Part shown: positions 46,431-56,047 of the stretch, piece by piece
Numbering within the stretch: position 1 is the stretch's first letter
Layout: every line of letters starts with the position of its first letter
The notes under the pieces: model-generated
What the model saw: only the letters and a program-made list of their open reading frames with translations
What the model was told of the DNA's origin: nothing
Databases searched by the model: none
Translations under genes and position numbers: made by a program
Assembly (NCBI RefSeq): GCF_018917525.1
Contig: NZ_JAHLOS010000001.1
Coordinates: 1 to 64,000, forward strand
Origin: Enterococcus raffinosus
Lineage (GTDB): Bacteria > Bacillota > Bacilli > Lactobacillales > Enterococcaceae
DNA: 64,000 nucleotides
Direction: 5' to 3'

Positions 46431-48155
46431 ATGTCTTGGGAACAAGTTTATGAACAATGGATTGATTCAGATAAATTAGATGAAAAAATGCGTAAAGAAT
46501 TACAAGACTTAGGCAAAGACCCAGAGTTGAAAAAAGATGCGTTTTATAAACAGCTAGAATTTGGAACAGCAGGTATGCGGGGTGTCTTAGGCCCTGGTGT
46601 CAATCGAATGAACATTTTTACTATTCGTCAGGCAACTGAAGGCTTAGCTCGTTTCATGGATACGCAAGATCCCGAAACGAAACGCCGCGGTGTGGCGATT
46701 GCTTATGATTCACGCCACATGTCACCAGAATTTGCAATGGAAGCCGCTAAAACGTTAGCGAAGCATGACATTCCTTCCTTTGTATTCGAAAGCTTACGTC
46801 CAACACCAGAATTATCTTTTGCCGTTCGTTTTGAAAATGCCTTCACTGGTATTATGATCACGGCATCCCACAATCCAGCTGAATATAATGGCTACAAAGT
46901 CTACGGTGAAGATGGCGGACAAATGCCGCCAGAAGATGCAGATGCACTGACAAAATTCGTTCGTGCTGTAGAAAATCCATTAGAAGTTGAAGTGCTATCT
47001 GATGATGAAGTCGAACATAGCGGCTTGATCAATATTATTGGCGATGAAGTCGATTCAGAATATCTGAAGGAAATCAAATCAGTGACCATCAATCAAGAGT
47101 TGATCAATGAAATGGGTAAAGAGCTAAAATTAGTTTACACACCATTACATGGAACAGGTAAGATGTTAGGGGAAAAGGCATTAAAACAAGCGGGCTTTGA
47201 AAAATTTGTTTTAGTTCCTGAACAAGCAATCGCTGATCCAGATTTCTCAACAGTAAAATCACCAAATCCTGAAGAACATTCTGCCTTTGAATATGCAATT
47301 AAATTAGGCGAACAAGAAGGAGCAGACTTGTTAATCGCGACAGACCCGGATGCAGATCGTCTTGGTGCGGCTGTTCGTTTGCCAGATGGACGTTACGAAG
47401 TCTTGACTGGAAATCAAATCGGAGCAATCATGATTCGCTATATCTTGGAGGCCCACAAGCAAGCAGGCACTTTACCAGAAAATGCGGTGGTCTTGAAATC
47501 AATCGTATCAAGTGAGTTGGCAACCACAATTGCTGATTCTTATAATGTGAAGATGGTCGATGTCTTAACCGGCTTCAAGTTTATTGCTGAAAAAATCCAA
47601 CAATATGAAGATGACCATTCGCAAACCTTCATGTTTGGCTTTGAAGAAAGCTACGGCTACTTGATTAAATCCTTTGTCCGTGACAAAGACGCGATCCAAG
47701 CATTAGTTTTACTAGCTGAAGTTGCCGCTTACTACAAAAAACAAGGCAAGACGCTATACGATGGCTTGCAAGATATTTTTGAAGAGTATGGCTATTATGC
47801 GGAAAAAACGATTTCAGTTACCTTGAGCGGTGCTGAAGGGGCCGAACAGATCAAAACGATCATGGGCAATCTGCGTAACGAAGCACCAAAAGCTTTTGCG
47901 GATGTCGCCGTAACAATGACAGAAGATTTTAAAACATCGAAAACAATCGATGCCGATGGAAATGAATCAGCGATCGACATGCCTGCTTCAGATGTATTAA
48001 AATACACCTTAGCGGATGAAACGTGGATTGCCGTTCGTCCTTCTGGAACAGAACCAAAAATCAAATTCTACATCGGCGTAAAAGGGGATTCTCATGAAGC
48101 TGCTGCAGAAAAAATTACTACGTACGAAGCAGCCATCCGTAAAATCGCCGAATAG
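46431..48155 (+). CDS. pgcA: Phosphoglucomutase (phosphohexomutase family)
   Basis: Interconverts glucose-6-phosphate and glucose-1-phosphate, feeding GalU. With ATG 46431 (AAAGAGG upstream) it has 574 residues. The phosphoserine is S146 in TASHNPAEYNGYK; metal loop DPDADRLGAA, sugar loop FGFEESYGYL and phosphate loop RPSGTEPKIK are all present. It resembles B. subtilis PgcA rather than the shorter PgmB type. Other phosphohexoses may also be accepted. Confidence 0.93.
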   Translation: MSWEQVYEQWIDSDKLDEKMRKELQDLGKDPELKKDAFYKQLEFGTAGMRGVLGPGVNRMNIFTIRQATEGLARFMDTQDPETKRRGVAIAYDSRHMSPEFAMEAAKTLAKHDIPSFVFESLRPTPELSFAVRFENAFTGIMITASHNPAEYNGYKVYGEDGGQMPPEDADALTKFVRAVENPLEVEVLSDDEVEHSGLINIIGDEVDSEYLKEIKSVTINQELINEMGKELKLVYTPLHGTGKMLGEKALKQAGFEKFVLVPEQAIADPDFSTVKSPNPEEHSAFEYAIKLGEQEGADLLIATDPDADRLGAAVRLPDGRYEVLTGNQIGAIMIRYILEAHKQAGTLPENAVVLKSIVSSELATTIADSYNVKMVDVLTGFKFIAEKIQQYEDDHSQTFMFGFEESYGYLIKSFVRDKDAIQALVLLAEVAAYYKKQGKTLYDGLQDIFEEYGYYAEKTISVTLSGAEGAEQIKTIMGNLRNEAPKAFADVAVTMTEDFKTSKTIDADGNESAIDMPASDVLKYTLADETWIAVRPSGTEPKIKFYIGVKGDSHEAAAEKITTYEAAIRKIAE

Positions 48156-48173
48156 AGTAAATGAGGGCTATAA

Positions 48174-48461
48174 ATGAAGGAACACGAAGAAGTTCAAGCG
48201 GTCAGTCAATTTTTTAAAATCTTGAGTGATCCCACACGGTTAAAAATTTTAATGTTTTTAAAAGAGGGAGAACGGAATGTTTCATCTATCAGTGAAACGC
48301 TGGGGATGGAACAGTCAGCGGTTTCTCATCAATTAAAATTATTACGTGATAACCGTTTAGTCAAAGCACGTCGTGATGGAAAGGCCATGCTTTATAGTTT
48401 AGATGATCAGCATGTCCTAGATGTTTTAGAGCAGACCTTTCGTCACGTCACGCATCAATAA
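48174..48461 (+). CDS. ArsR-family metal sensor (CzrA/SmtB-like)
   Basis: A 95-residue winged-helix repressor with recognition helix at about 36-58 (ISETLGMEQSAVSHQLKLLR). The C-terminal helix holds D78, H80, H91 and H94, with the spacing of the alpha-5 zinc/cobalt site of CzrA. It should therefore release DNA when Zn(II) or Co(II) binds. No metal transporter is adjacent: it sits between the mutase and hom, 18 bases after the former. The start has only a weak GAGGGC site. Confidence 0.88.
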   Translation: MKEHEEVQAVSQFFKILSDPTRLKILMFLKEGERNVSSISETLGMEQSAVSHQLKLLRDNRLVKARRDGKAMLYSLDDQHVLDVLEQTFRHVTHQ

Positions 48462-48465
48462 AAAC

Positions 48466-48502
48466 GGGCTTTTCCAAAATTTTTGGAAAAGCTCTTTTTT
48501 TT
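48466..48502 (+). terminator. Terminator after the ArsR gene
   Basis: A 13-bp stem (GGCTTTTCCAAAA with TTTTGGAAAAGCT, 48467-48493), followed by C and nine T. Confidence 0.93.
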
Positions 48503-48588
48503 TGCAGAAATTTTGTTATACTGATAGCTAACTATTAGAATACGATGAAATTACTTTTAATATGAATGTAATTTAACGGAGGCGGATT

Positions 48589-49878
48589 ATGGAAAAAGCA
48601 GTCAAGGTAGGTCTATTAGGTTTAGGTGTAGTTGGTACTGGTGTCTTAGAAATTTTAGCAGATCATAAAGATAAAATTGAAAAAAGTATTGGCGGCCCCT
48701 TGGTTGTAACGAAAGCCTTGATTCGACCAGAAGAAGATAAATCTGCTTTAGCAGAAAAATATCAATTGGAATTGGTTACTGAATTGGACGCGATTTTAAA
48801 TGATCCAGAGATCGCTATTGTAGTAGAAGTGATGGGACGGATCGAACCAGCCAAGACCTTTATCAAAAAAGCACTTATGGCTGGTAAAAATGTTGTTACA
48901 GCGAATAAGGATTTATTAGCACAGCACGGGACTGAGTTAGTCAATCTAGCGCGGGAGCAGCAGCGCAATCTATATTATGAAGCTAGCGTCGCCGGTGGTA
49001 TTCCAATCTTACGAACGATCGCTAACAGCTTAGCAGCAGATGATATTACCGAAGTTCTTGGAATCGTCAATGGAACGACCAATTATATGTTGACTAAAAT
49101 GGTCCAAGAGCATCGTACGTACGATGAAACACTGAAGGAAGCGCAAGAGCTAGGATTTGCGGAAAGTGATCCAACCAATGATGTGGATGGGATTGATGCC
49201 GCATATAAAATGGTTATTCTAAGCAAATTTGCTTTCGGGATGTCTATTACGATGGATCAAGTCAAGATCAAAGGAATTCGCGGCTTGGCGGCAGAAGATG
49301 TGTCGATTGCTGATCAACTGGGTTACACGGTAAAACTGATCGGTTCAACGATCAAACAAGACGACACAATCTCGGTGGAGGTTGGACCTGTCTTAGTACC
49401 CCATGAGCATCCGCTTGCTTCAATCCATAATGAAATGAATGCTGTTTTTGTTAAGAGTTCAGGAATTGGCGAATCAATGTACTATGGTCCGGGAGCTGGT
49501 GCACGCCCAACGGCTACCAGTATCGTGGCGGATTTGATGACGATCGTGAATAAGATGAAGAAAAATACTGTCGGTCATCGCTTCACTGGCTATACCCAAC
49601 CAACCAAAATTACTTCACCAGATGAAAACATCAGCAAGTACTTCTTATCGTTGGAAATGCCTGATGAGCCAGGTCAATTTTTGAAACTGGCTGAGATCAT
49701 GACAGACACCAAAGTTGGCTTTGAACAAGTCGTCCAAGAAAAAGGCGACGGTGAAAATGCACGGGTAGTCTTGATCACACACGAGACATCAGAAACGAAG
49801 ATGGCAACGATCCAACAGGAAATCAAAGAAAAAACAAATTATAAATTATTGTCATTGATGAAAGTTATGGGGGAATAA
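48589..49878 (+). CDS. hom: Homoserine dehydrogenase
   Basis: Makes homoserine from aspartate semialdehyde, the branch point to threonine and methionine. The 429 residues include the Rossmann loop [14 protein letters not shown] at 8-21, the catalytic region with [14 protein letters not shown] and [15 protein letters not shown], and a C-terminal ACT domain (about 350-429) for threonine feedback. ACGGAGG precedes ATG 48589. It heads hom-thrC-thrB. Confidence 0.96.
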   Translation: MEKAVKVGLLGLGVVGTGVLEILADHKDKIEKSIGGPLVVTKALIRPEEDKSALAEKYQLELVTELDAILNDPEIAIVVEVMGRIEPAKTFIKKALMAGKNVVTANKDLLAQHGTELVNLAREQQRNLYYEASVAGGIPILRTIANSLAADDITEVLGIVNGTTNYMLTKMVQEHRTYDETLKEAQELGFAESDPTNDVDGIDAAYKMVILSKFAFGMSITMDQVKIKGIRGLAAEDVSIADQLGYTVKLIGSTIKQDDTISVEVGPVLVPHEHPLASIHNEMNAVFVKSSGIGESMYYGPGAGARPTATSIVADLMTIVNKMKKNTVGHRFTGYTQPTKITSPDENISKYFLSLEMPDEPGQFLKLAEIMTDTKVGFEQVVQEKGDGENARVVLITHETSETKMATIQQEIKEKTNYKLLSLMKVMGE

Positions 49879-49880
49879 AT

Positions 49881-50939
49881 ATGTACGAAGGTCTATTAAA
49901 ACAATATAAAGAGTATTTGCCAATCACTGATAAAACGCCTCAAATCGCATTGGCTGAAGGAAACACGCCATTGATTCCGTTAAAGAATCTATCAAAAGAA
50001 TTGGGCATTACACTTTATGGGAAATATGAAGGCTTGAATCCAACTGGTTCCTTCAAAGATCGTGGAATGGTGATGGCTGTGGCTAAGGCTGTGGAAGACG
50101 GTGCAAAAGCGATTATTTGTGCCTCAACTGGTAATACGAGTGCCGCCGCTGCTGCCTATGCAACACGTGCAGGCATCAAGGCGTATGTTGTGATTCCAGA
50201 TGGGAAGATCGCAATGGGTAAATTGGCTCAAGCGATCGCATATGGAGCAGATATTATTTCGATCCCCGGAAACTTTGATGAAGCCCTAAAAGCAGTTCGT
50301 GATATTGCGGAAACAGAAGCGGTTGCTTTAGTAAATTCAGTGAATCCTTATCGTTTAGAAGGACAAAAAACAGCGGCGTTTGAAATTTGCGAACAATTGG
50401 AAAAAGCGCCAGATGTATTGGCAATTCCTGTTGGAAACGCCGGAAATATTTCTGCCTATTGGAAAGGCTTCAAAGAATGGCATGAGAAAAAAGGCACAGA
50501 ATTGCCACGGATGCACGGTTTCGAAGCAGAAGGTGCGGCGGCAATTGTTCAGGGAAAAGTCATTGAACAACCAGAAACAGTAGCAACAGCGATTCGGATC
50601 GGTAATCCTGCTAGCTGGAAATTAGCCGAAGTGGCTCGCGATGAATCAAATGGCTATATCGATTCTGTAACAGACGAAGAAATCTTAAATGCGTATCGCA
50701 AGGTCGCTTCTCAAGAAGGTGTTTTTGTGGAACCAGGTTCAGCAGCATCATTAGCTGGTGTGATTCAGCATGTGAAGAATGGTCGGATCAAGCCAGGTGA
50801 AACAGTCGTAACAGTCTTCACAGGTAACGGTTTAAAAGATCCCGATACAGCGATCAACGAAACCGACATCAAAATCAATAAGATGAGTGATTTGGAGGAT
50901 ATGCGCCGACATTTACGTGAAGGAGTGGCGTCTCTATGA
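49881..50939 (+). CDS. thrC: Threonine synthase
   Basis: PLP enzyme that turns O-phosphohomoserine into threonine. The 352 residues have the PLP lysine K59 in [10 protein letters not shown], the [10 protein letters not shown] loop and VGNAGN phosphate loop. It starts 2 bases after hom, with GGGGGAA as its site, and overlaps thrB by 4 bases (ATGA). Confidence 0.96.
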   Translation: MYEGLLKQYKEYLPITDKTPQIALAEGNTPLIPLKNLSKELGITLYGKYEGLNPTGSFKDRGMVMAVAKAVEDGAKAIICASTGNTSAAAAAYATRAGIKAYVVIPDGKIAMGKLAQAIAYGADIISIPGNFDEALKAVRDIAETEAVALVNSVNPYRLEGQKTAAFEICEQLEKAPDVLAIPVGNAGNISAYWKGFKEWHEKKGTELPRMHGFEAEGAAAIVQGKVIEQPETVATAIRIGNPASWKLAEVARDESNGYIDSVTDEEILNAYRKVASQEGVFVEPGSAASLAGVIQHVKNGRIKPGETVVTVFTGNGLKDPDTAINETDIKINKMSDLEDMRRHLREGVASL

Positions 50940-51799
50940 AAATTCGCGTCCCAGCAACCAGTGCCAATTTAGGCCCCGGCTTTGATTCGTGTGGGATCGC
51001 GTTGTCTCAATATTTGACGATCGATATTGGTCCGGAAACTAAAAAATGGCAAATCAAACATCAGTTGGGCAGCAGCATCCCTTCGGATGAAAAAAATCTA
51101 TTGATTCAAACGGCATTAGATCTCGCGCCTACGTTAAAACCGCATCAACTCACGATGACATCAGACATTCCGATCGCTCGTGGATTAGGCAGCAGCTCTT
51201 CTGTTGTCGTAGCGGGAATTGAATTGGCCAATCGTTTAGGAAATCTTGGAATGACGCCGCAGCAGAAAGTGACGTATGCAACCAAGATCGAAGGCCATCC
51301 CGACAATGTGGCTCCAGCGATTTGTGGAGACTTTGTAGTGGCAAGCTATAATAATGATGAAGTGAATTTCGTGAAGCATACCTTTCCTGATTGTGATGTG
51401 ATTGCATTTATTCCCAATCATGAGTTGCTGACTTCAGAAAGTCGCGCGGTTTTACCGAAAGAGTTGTCCTATCAGGATGCGGTCAAAGCTAGCTCGATTG
51501 GAAACGTAATGATCGCGGCAGTTTTGAATGGTAATTTGCCGCTAGCTGGGAAAATGATGGAAAAAGATATCTTGCACGAAAGCCATCGCCAGCACCTTGT
51601 TCCACATTTGAAAAAAATTCGAGAATTTTGCAAAGCTTACGGTGGTTATGGCAGCTTTTTAAGTGGCGCAGGTCCGACTGTCTTAGTCTTGACCCCGCCT
51701 GAAAATACTGAAAAATTAGTCACGGCCTTGAAAGCCTTCGATCATGAAGCATTGATTGATGTACTTTCTGTTGAAAAAGAAGGCGTGCAAATATTTTAA
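50936..51799 (+). CDS. thrB: Homoserine kinase
   Basis: Phosphorylates homoserine for ThrC; GHMP kinase family. The 287 residues show the N-terminal [19 protein letters not shown], the ATP loop [16 protein letters not shown] at about 82-97 and the C-terminal GAGPTVLVL. It is coupled to thrC. A promoter-like TTGAAA (51771-51776), 17 bases, then TTTTAA lies over its stop codon and probably starts the T-box leader that follows. Confidence 0.95.
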   Translation: MKIRVPATSANLGPGFDSCGIALSQYLTIDIGPETKKWQIKHQLGSSIPSDEKNLLIQTALDLAPTLKPHQLTMTSDIPIARGLGSSSSVVVAGIELANRLGNLGMTPQQKVTYATKIEGHPDNVAPAICGDFVVASYNNDEVNFVKHTFPDCDVIAFIPNHELLTSESRAVLPKELSYQDAVKASSIGNVMIAAVLNGNLPLAGKMMEKDILHESHRQHLVPHLKKIREFCKAYGGYGSFLSGAGPTVLVLTPPENTEKLVTALKAFDHEALIDVLSVEKEGVQIF

Positions 51800-51804
51800 T
51801 TGCG

Positions 51805-52037
51805 TAGAAGAGAAGAGTACAACTGATCGGACTTGACAGAGAGCTTCGGTAATTGAGAAGAAGCAGCAGCGATTCGTTGGAAGATGGCCTTGGAGCAATT
51901 GTCAGTGAGACACGGGAATGCCCGTTACAGCAGTTCGCAGCAATGCGACTAAAGATCAGTCTTGTGAGAGGCTGATAAATTAAGGTGGTACCACGGCACT
52001 CCCGTCCTTTCAGCTATGAAAAGACTGGAGTGTTTTT
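51805..52037 (+). promoter_or_regulatory. Methionine T-box leader of metY-metA
   Basis: Stem I is recognised by ACAGAGAGC followed by a GCTTC/GAAGC distal stem. The specifier loop reads GGAAG-ATG-GCC, with ATG (methionine) at 51884-51886. The T-box core AAGGTGGTACCACGG is at 51982-51996, followed by a terminator (51997-52012 with 52017-52032, then six T). Uncharged tRNA-Met binds and favours the antiterminator, switching on the methionine genes when methionine is short. Confidence 0.93.
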
Positions 52038-52126
52038 TATATTACGAAAACAATTGAAAATGACAGGTATGAGAAAAATTATGAGCAATAATCGTGTTAA
52101 AAAAAATGATAGTAGGAGGAACAATC

Positions 52127-53398
52127 ATGGAATTTGAAACAAAATGTTTACATGCGGGGTATCAGCCGGGAAATGGAGAACCACGAGTATTACCGATCGT
52201 TCAAAGTACAACCTATGCTTATGACTCGACGGATGAGATTGGAAAACTATTTGATTTGGAAGCAGCGGGGTATTTTTATACACGTCTGGCAAATCCAACG
52301 ACTGGTGCAGTAGAAGAGAAAATCGCGGCACTAGAAGGCGGTGTAGGAGCATTGTGTACATCATCCGGGCAAGCAGCCACCTTTTATGCAGTGCTGAATA
52401 TTTTAGAGGCTGGAGATCATATGATTTCTTCTAGCTATATTTATGGCGGGACCTACAATCTGTTTGCTCATACCCTTAGAAAAATGGGAATTGAAGTGAC
52501 ATTTGTCGATCAAGATGCCTCAAAAGAGGAATTACTGAAAGCAGCGAAACCAAATACGAAAGCCATTTTTGGCGAAACAATCGCTAATCCCGCGGTGAAG
52601 GTGTTGGATCAAGAAAAATTTGCATCTGTAGCAAAAGAGCTGGATATTCCTTTTCTCATTGACAATACGTTTGCGACCCCATACTTTTGTCGACCATTCG
52701 AGTTTGGCGCAGATATCGTGATTCATAGTACGACTAAATATTTAGACGGACATGCAGTGCAAACAGGCGGTGTCATCGTTGATGGCGGGAAATTTAATTG
52801 GAATAATGGCAAATTTCCTCAGCTTTCAGAGCCTGATGAAACGTATCATGGTATCGTTTATACAGAAAAATTTGGACAAGCGGCATATATCACCAAAGCA
52901 CGTGTGCAATTAATGCGCGATTTAGGCGCCACGCCTTCCCCGCAAAATTCATTTCTGCTTAATTTAGGAATGGAGACATTACCGGTTCGGATGGATCGCC
53001 ATTTTGAAAATGCAGTGAAAATAGCGAAATACTTAACTGAGCAAAAAGCAATTAAACATGTGTATTATCCTGGTTTAGAAAGCGATGAAAACTACGATTT
53101 GGCGCAAAAATATGTGCCGAGTGGACTTTGTGGCGTTATTTCTGTTGAATTCGCAGAAGGAAAAGAACAGGCAGCCAAGTGGTTAGACGCATTGGAACTT
53201 GTTTCATTAGAAGTTCACGTGGCGGATATTCGTACGTGTGCGTTGCATCCTGCAACCTCGACGCACCGCCAACTGACTGATGAAGAGTTGCAGCAGGCAG
53301 GAATTTCACCAGGGCTAGTTCGCCTATCTTGCGGAATCGAAAATGTGAATGATCTCCTTGCTGACTTGCAACAGGCCTTTGATAAATTGGAGGGATAA
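52127..53398 (+). CDS. metY: O-acetylhomoserine sulfhydrylase
   Basis: PLP enzyme of the Cys/Met metabolism family that makes homocysteine from O-acetylhomoserine and sulfide. With ATG 52127 (AGGAGGA upstream) it has 423 residues. It has ETKCLHAGYQPGNGEPRVLP at the N-terminus, YTRLANPTTGAVEEKIAALEG, and the PLP lysine in HSTTKYLDGH. The N-terminal pattern and length fit MetY better than cystathionine enzymes (about 380). The T-box and downstream metA support this role. Confidence 0.92.
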   Translation: MEFETKCLHAGYQPGNGEPRVLPIVQSTTYAYDSTDEIGKLFDLEAAGYFYTRLANPTTGAVEEKIAALEGGVGALCTSSGQAATFYAVLNILEAGDHMISSSYIYGGTYNLFAHTLRKMGIEVTFVDQDASKEELLKAAKPNTKAIFGETIANPAVKVLDQEKFASVAKELDIPFLIDNTFATPYFCRPFEFGADIVIHSTTKYLDGHAVQTGGVIVDGGKFNWNNGKFPQLSEPDETYHGIVYTEKFGQAAYITKARVQLMRDLGATPSPQNSFLLNLGMETLPVRMDRHFENAVKIAKYLTEQKAIKHVYYPGLESDENYDLAQKYVPSGLCGVISVEFAEGKEQAAKWLDALELVSLEVHVADIRTCALHPATSTHRQLTDEELQQAGISPGLVRLSCGIENVNDLLADLQQAFDKLEG

Positions 53399-53401
53399 TT
53401 C

Positions 53402-54331
53402 ATGCCGATTCGCTTAGAGCCTGATTTTCCGGCAAAGTCTGTTTTGGAGTCTGAAGATATTTTTGCGATTGATAATTCCCGGGCGGAGCAACAGGATATT
53501 CGACCGCTAAAACTATTGATTCTAAATTTGATGCCAAATAAGATCGACACAGAAATTCATCTGCTGCGTTTGATCAGTCAAAGTCCTTTGCAGATAGATG
53601 TGGATTTTTTGAAGGTAGCTAGCCACGAACACAAGCATACTAGTAAGAATCATTTGGATAAGTTTTATTTGGATTTTTCACAGGTAAAAGAGACTTGTTA
53701 TGATGGTTTGATTATTACTGGAGCACCAGTGGAGCAAATGGCCTTTGAAGAAGTCGATTATTGGTCTGAGTTAGTAGAAATCATGGAGTGGAGCCAAACG
53801 TCAGTTACTTCTGTTGTTCACATTTGCTGGGGAGCACAAGCAGGGCTATATTATCATTTTGGAGTTGATAAGATTCCTTTTGAGGAAAAATTATTTGGTA
53901 TCTATAAACAAGATATCGAGCATCAATTCCGATTGTTTAGAGGCTTTGATGATCGTTTTTGGATGCCGCAGTCACGATATACGGGAATCAATGAAGAGCA
54001 GGTACGTCAGGCAAAAATCAAAGTGATCGCTAAGGATGAGGAAGAACGCTCCGCGATCTTAATCTCAGAGGATGAGCACGATGTCTTTTTGATGGGGCAC
54101 TTTGAGTATGCGACTGATACTTTAGAAAAAGAGTACTTGCGTGATCATGAACGGGGAATTGATACGGCGAAGCCCGCAAATTATTATGAGAACGGCAAAA
54201 TCTATAATTATTGGCGTGCGCAGGCACATTTGTTTTATCACAATTGGCTGAATGATGTGTATCAAATAACGCCTTATCGCTTAGAAAAGATTCGTGAATT
54301 ACAAAAAGAAAGAAAGCTGAGATCAATTTGA
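53402..54331 (+). CDS. metA: Homoserine O-acetyltransferase (MetA type)
   Basis: Activates homoserine for methionine synthesis. The 309-residue protein is a class I amidotransferase-like MetA with catalytic cysteine in HICWGAQAGLYYHFG. Position 111 is glutamate (GAPVE), the residue that in Bacillus MetA selects acetyl-CoA; E. coli MetA has glycine there and uses succinyl-CoA. It starts 3 bases after metY and its product is MetY's substrate. The stop codon lies in the terminator loop. Confidence 0.94.
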   Translation: MPIRLEPDFPAKSVLESEDIFAIDNSRAEQQDIRPLKLLILNLMPNKIDTEIHLLRLISQSPLQIDVDFLKVASHEHKHTSKNHLDKFYLDFSQVKETCYDGLIITGAPVEQMAFEEVDYWSELVEIMEWSQTSVTSVVHICWGAQAGLYYHFGVDKIPFEEKLFGIYKQDIEHQFRLFRGFDDRFWMPQSRYTGINEEQVRQAKIKVIAKDEEERSAILISEDEHDVFLMGHFEYATDTLEKEYLRDHERGIDTAKPANYYENGKIYNYWRAQAHLFYHNWLNDVYQITPYRLEKIRELQKERKLRSI

Positions 54332-54342
54332 TCTCAGCTTTC
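54312..54342. terminator. Bidirectional terminator shared by metA and the converging gene
   Basis: GAAAGCTGAGATC (54312-54324) pairs with GATCTCAGCTTTC (54330-54342). Both stop codons (54329-54331 plus, 54336-54334 minus) fall in it, so the stem also encodes C-terminal residues of both proteins. Confidence 0.92.
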
Positions 54343-55188
54343 TTCTTCCATAAAGTAATAGCTATGGTCTTCTAAATCCAACGCGCTCATGATCATTGCT
54401 GCCGTTTCTTCGATCGAAAGTGTGGCAACGTTAATAATCTCGCAGCCTAACTTGTGATAAAGTTCGTTGGCAAATTTCAGCTCTGCTTGAATCTTTTCGC
54501 GATCGGAATAGGCTGTTTCGGGGTTTAACCCGTAAGCTCGCATCCGTTCTTTACGGATACCAATCAATACTTCAGGATCATTGGTCAGTCCAACGATTTT
54601 CTTCGGATCGATCTCAAATAGCTGTTTAGGAATATGTGCTTGCGGAATCAGTGGTAAATTAGCAACTTTTAAATTTTTATTAGCTAAATAAAGACTTAGT
54701 GGTGTTTTTGAAGTTCTTGAAACGCCAAGTAACACAACATCGGCCTCTAAGAAGCCGCGAGGATCTTTTCCGTCGTCATATTTAACCGCAAACTCCATGG
54801 CCTTAATTCGTTTGAAATAGTTTTCGTTCAGGTGATGTAGTGCGCCACGTTCGCCAGTAGGCTCTAAATGAGCACGTCGTCCAATTTCACTCACAACCGG
54901 ATTCAACAGATCCATCGTAAAGAGTTCCTCATTGTCACAAAATTCTTTAGCAATCTTAGATAATTTTGGATCAATCAATGTATAGATGATCATGCCGTTT
55001 TCGGCTTTGGCGTCATTTAAGGCTTTCATCAATAATTCTTCCGTGTGCACGAAGGTCCGCCGGAAGAGACAGAATTCTACAGTAGGATACTGTGCCATTG
55101 AAGCTTGTGCTAGCTTCGATGCAGTTTCTCCCGCAGAATCGGAGATGATGAAAATAGTGACTAACTCGTTTTGTTTTTCGCTATCCAT
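54334..55188 (-). CDS. PPDK/PEP synthase regulatory protein (bifunctional kinase-phosphorylase)
   Basis: A DUF299 protein that adds or removes phosphate on a threonine of pyruvate phosphate dikinase or PEP synthase, using ADP. The 284 residues start with FIISDSAGETASKLAQA and carry the P-loop GVSRTSKTPLS near 153-163. The target enzyme is not in the window. Its promoter has an extended -10 (TGG-TATAAT on the minus strand) that overlaps a palindrome shared with the divergent Fur gene. Confidence 0.92.
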   Translation of the reverse strand: MDSEKQNELVTIFIISDSAGETASKLAQASMAQYPTVEFCLFRRTFVHTEELLMKALNDAKAENGMIIYTLIDPKLSKIAKEFCDNEELFTMDLLNPVVSEIGRRAHLEPTGERGALHHLNENYFKRIKAMEFAVKYDDGKDPRGFLEADVVLLGVSRTSKTPLSLYLANKNLKVANLPLIPQAHIPKQLFEIDPKKIVGLTNDPEVLIGIRKERMRAYGLNPETAYSDREKIQAELKFANELYHKLGCEIINVATLSIEETAAMIMSALDLEDHSYYFMEEES

Positions 55189-55212
55189 AAAGAAAATCTC
55201 CCTTGCAATCAG

Positions 55213-55230
55213 TAATAATTTATTATACCA
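55213..55230. promoter_or_regulatory. Palindrome in the divergent PSRP-Fur promoter region
   Basis: TAATAATTTATTA (55213-55225) is a perfect A/T palindrome overlapping the minus-strand -10 TATAAT (55227-55222). It is about 50 bases from the Fur-family start and is a candidate self-regulation site. A/T palindromes are common, so this is weak. Confidence 0.4.
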
Positions 55231-55274
55231 TACACTTTATTCGGAATCATTACACTTTGAAACGAGGGATAATA

Positions 55275-55711
55275 TGACACAGACGACGTTATTAGAAAAA
55301 GCTCTGACGAAGGTCAAAGAAAATGGATTCAAGTATACTAAAAAACGTGAAACTCTTTTAGACTACCTGATCAAATCCAACCGCTATGTTTCCGCCCGTG
55401 AGGTTTATGATCATATGAATGGTCAATTTCCAGGATTGAGCTATGATACCGTGTATCGCAACTTAAGAGAATTTTGTGAGATTGGATTAATTGAAGATAC
55501 AGAACTGCAAGGAGAGATGAAATTTCGCTTTAGCTGCAGTGAAAATTTTGAGCACCACCACCATTTTATTTGTACTGTTTGCGGCATGACGAAAGAGATC
55601 CATATGTGTCCCATGAACTTCTTTAAAGAACAGCTGGATGACTGCGAAATTGAAGGCCACCGTTTTGAACTCTACGGTCGTTGTGCAAAATGTCAAAAAG
55701 TTAATGGATAA
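55275..55711 (+). CDS. fur: Fur-family regulator (Fur/Zur type)
   Basis: Metal-dependent repressor. With ATG 55275 (GAGGG upstream) it has 145 residues: winged helix with PGLSYDTVYRNLREF at about 53-67, the HHHH stretch at 94-97, and structural zinc cysteines C100, C103, C137 and C140. A longer frame opens at 54986, but it runs through the divergent gene. Sequence resembles B. subtilis Zur, yet the E. faecalis gene in the same context is, as I recall, called Fur; the sensed metal (Fe or Zn) is open. Confidence 0.88.
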
Positions 55712-55737
55712 ATTAAGAATTAAAATTCTTCAGTACC

Positions 55738-55766
55738 TTGACTCAAAATAGCCCATTGGATATAAT
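55738..55766 (+). promoter_or_regulatory. Strong promoter of rpsU
   Basis: The -35 TTGACT (55738-55743) and a perfect -10 TATAAT (55761-55766) are 17 bases apart. The leader has an ATTGAAA/TTTCAAT hairpin at about 55788-55805 before the ribosome binding site. Confidence 0.85.
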
Positions 55767-55849
55767 GACTTATGGACGGTCTTGTTTATTGAAAGCATAT
55801 TTCAATAACAAAAACGGTTACATTTCAAGCCCGGAGGGAGGGAATTTAT

Positions 55850-56026
55850 ATGTCAAAAACAGTGGTTCGTAAAAATGAATCTCTTGACGATGCTCTTCGT
55901 CGCTTCAAACGTTCCGTTTCAAAAGCAGGGACTCTGCAAGAATCTCGCAAACGTGAATTTTATGAAAAGCCAAGCGTGAAACGTAAGAAAAAATCAGAAG
56001 CAGCTAGAAAACGTAAGAAATTCTAG
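55850..56026 (+). CDS. rpsU: 30S ribosomal protein S21
   Basis: A 58-residue, very basic protein of the small subunit, near the mRNA exit platform. It begins [20 protein letters not shown] and ends RKRKKF, standard for S21. GGAGGG at 55833-55838 precedes ATG 55850. It is too short for a 60-residue cut-off and could be missed. yqeY follows after 21 bases, the usual rpsU-yqeY order. Confidence 0.97.
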   Translation: MSKTVVRKNESLDDALRRFKRSVSKAGTLQESRKREFYEKPSVKRKKKSEAARKRKKF

Positions 56027-56047
56027 TATGTCAACGGAGTGATTCTA

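Noticed and set aside
54986-55274. 96-codon N-terminal extension of the Fur-family gene
   Set aside because: It overlaps the divergent PSRP gene; GAGGG and family length support ATG 55275.
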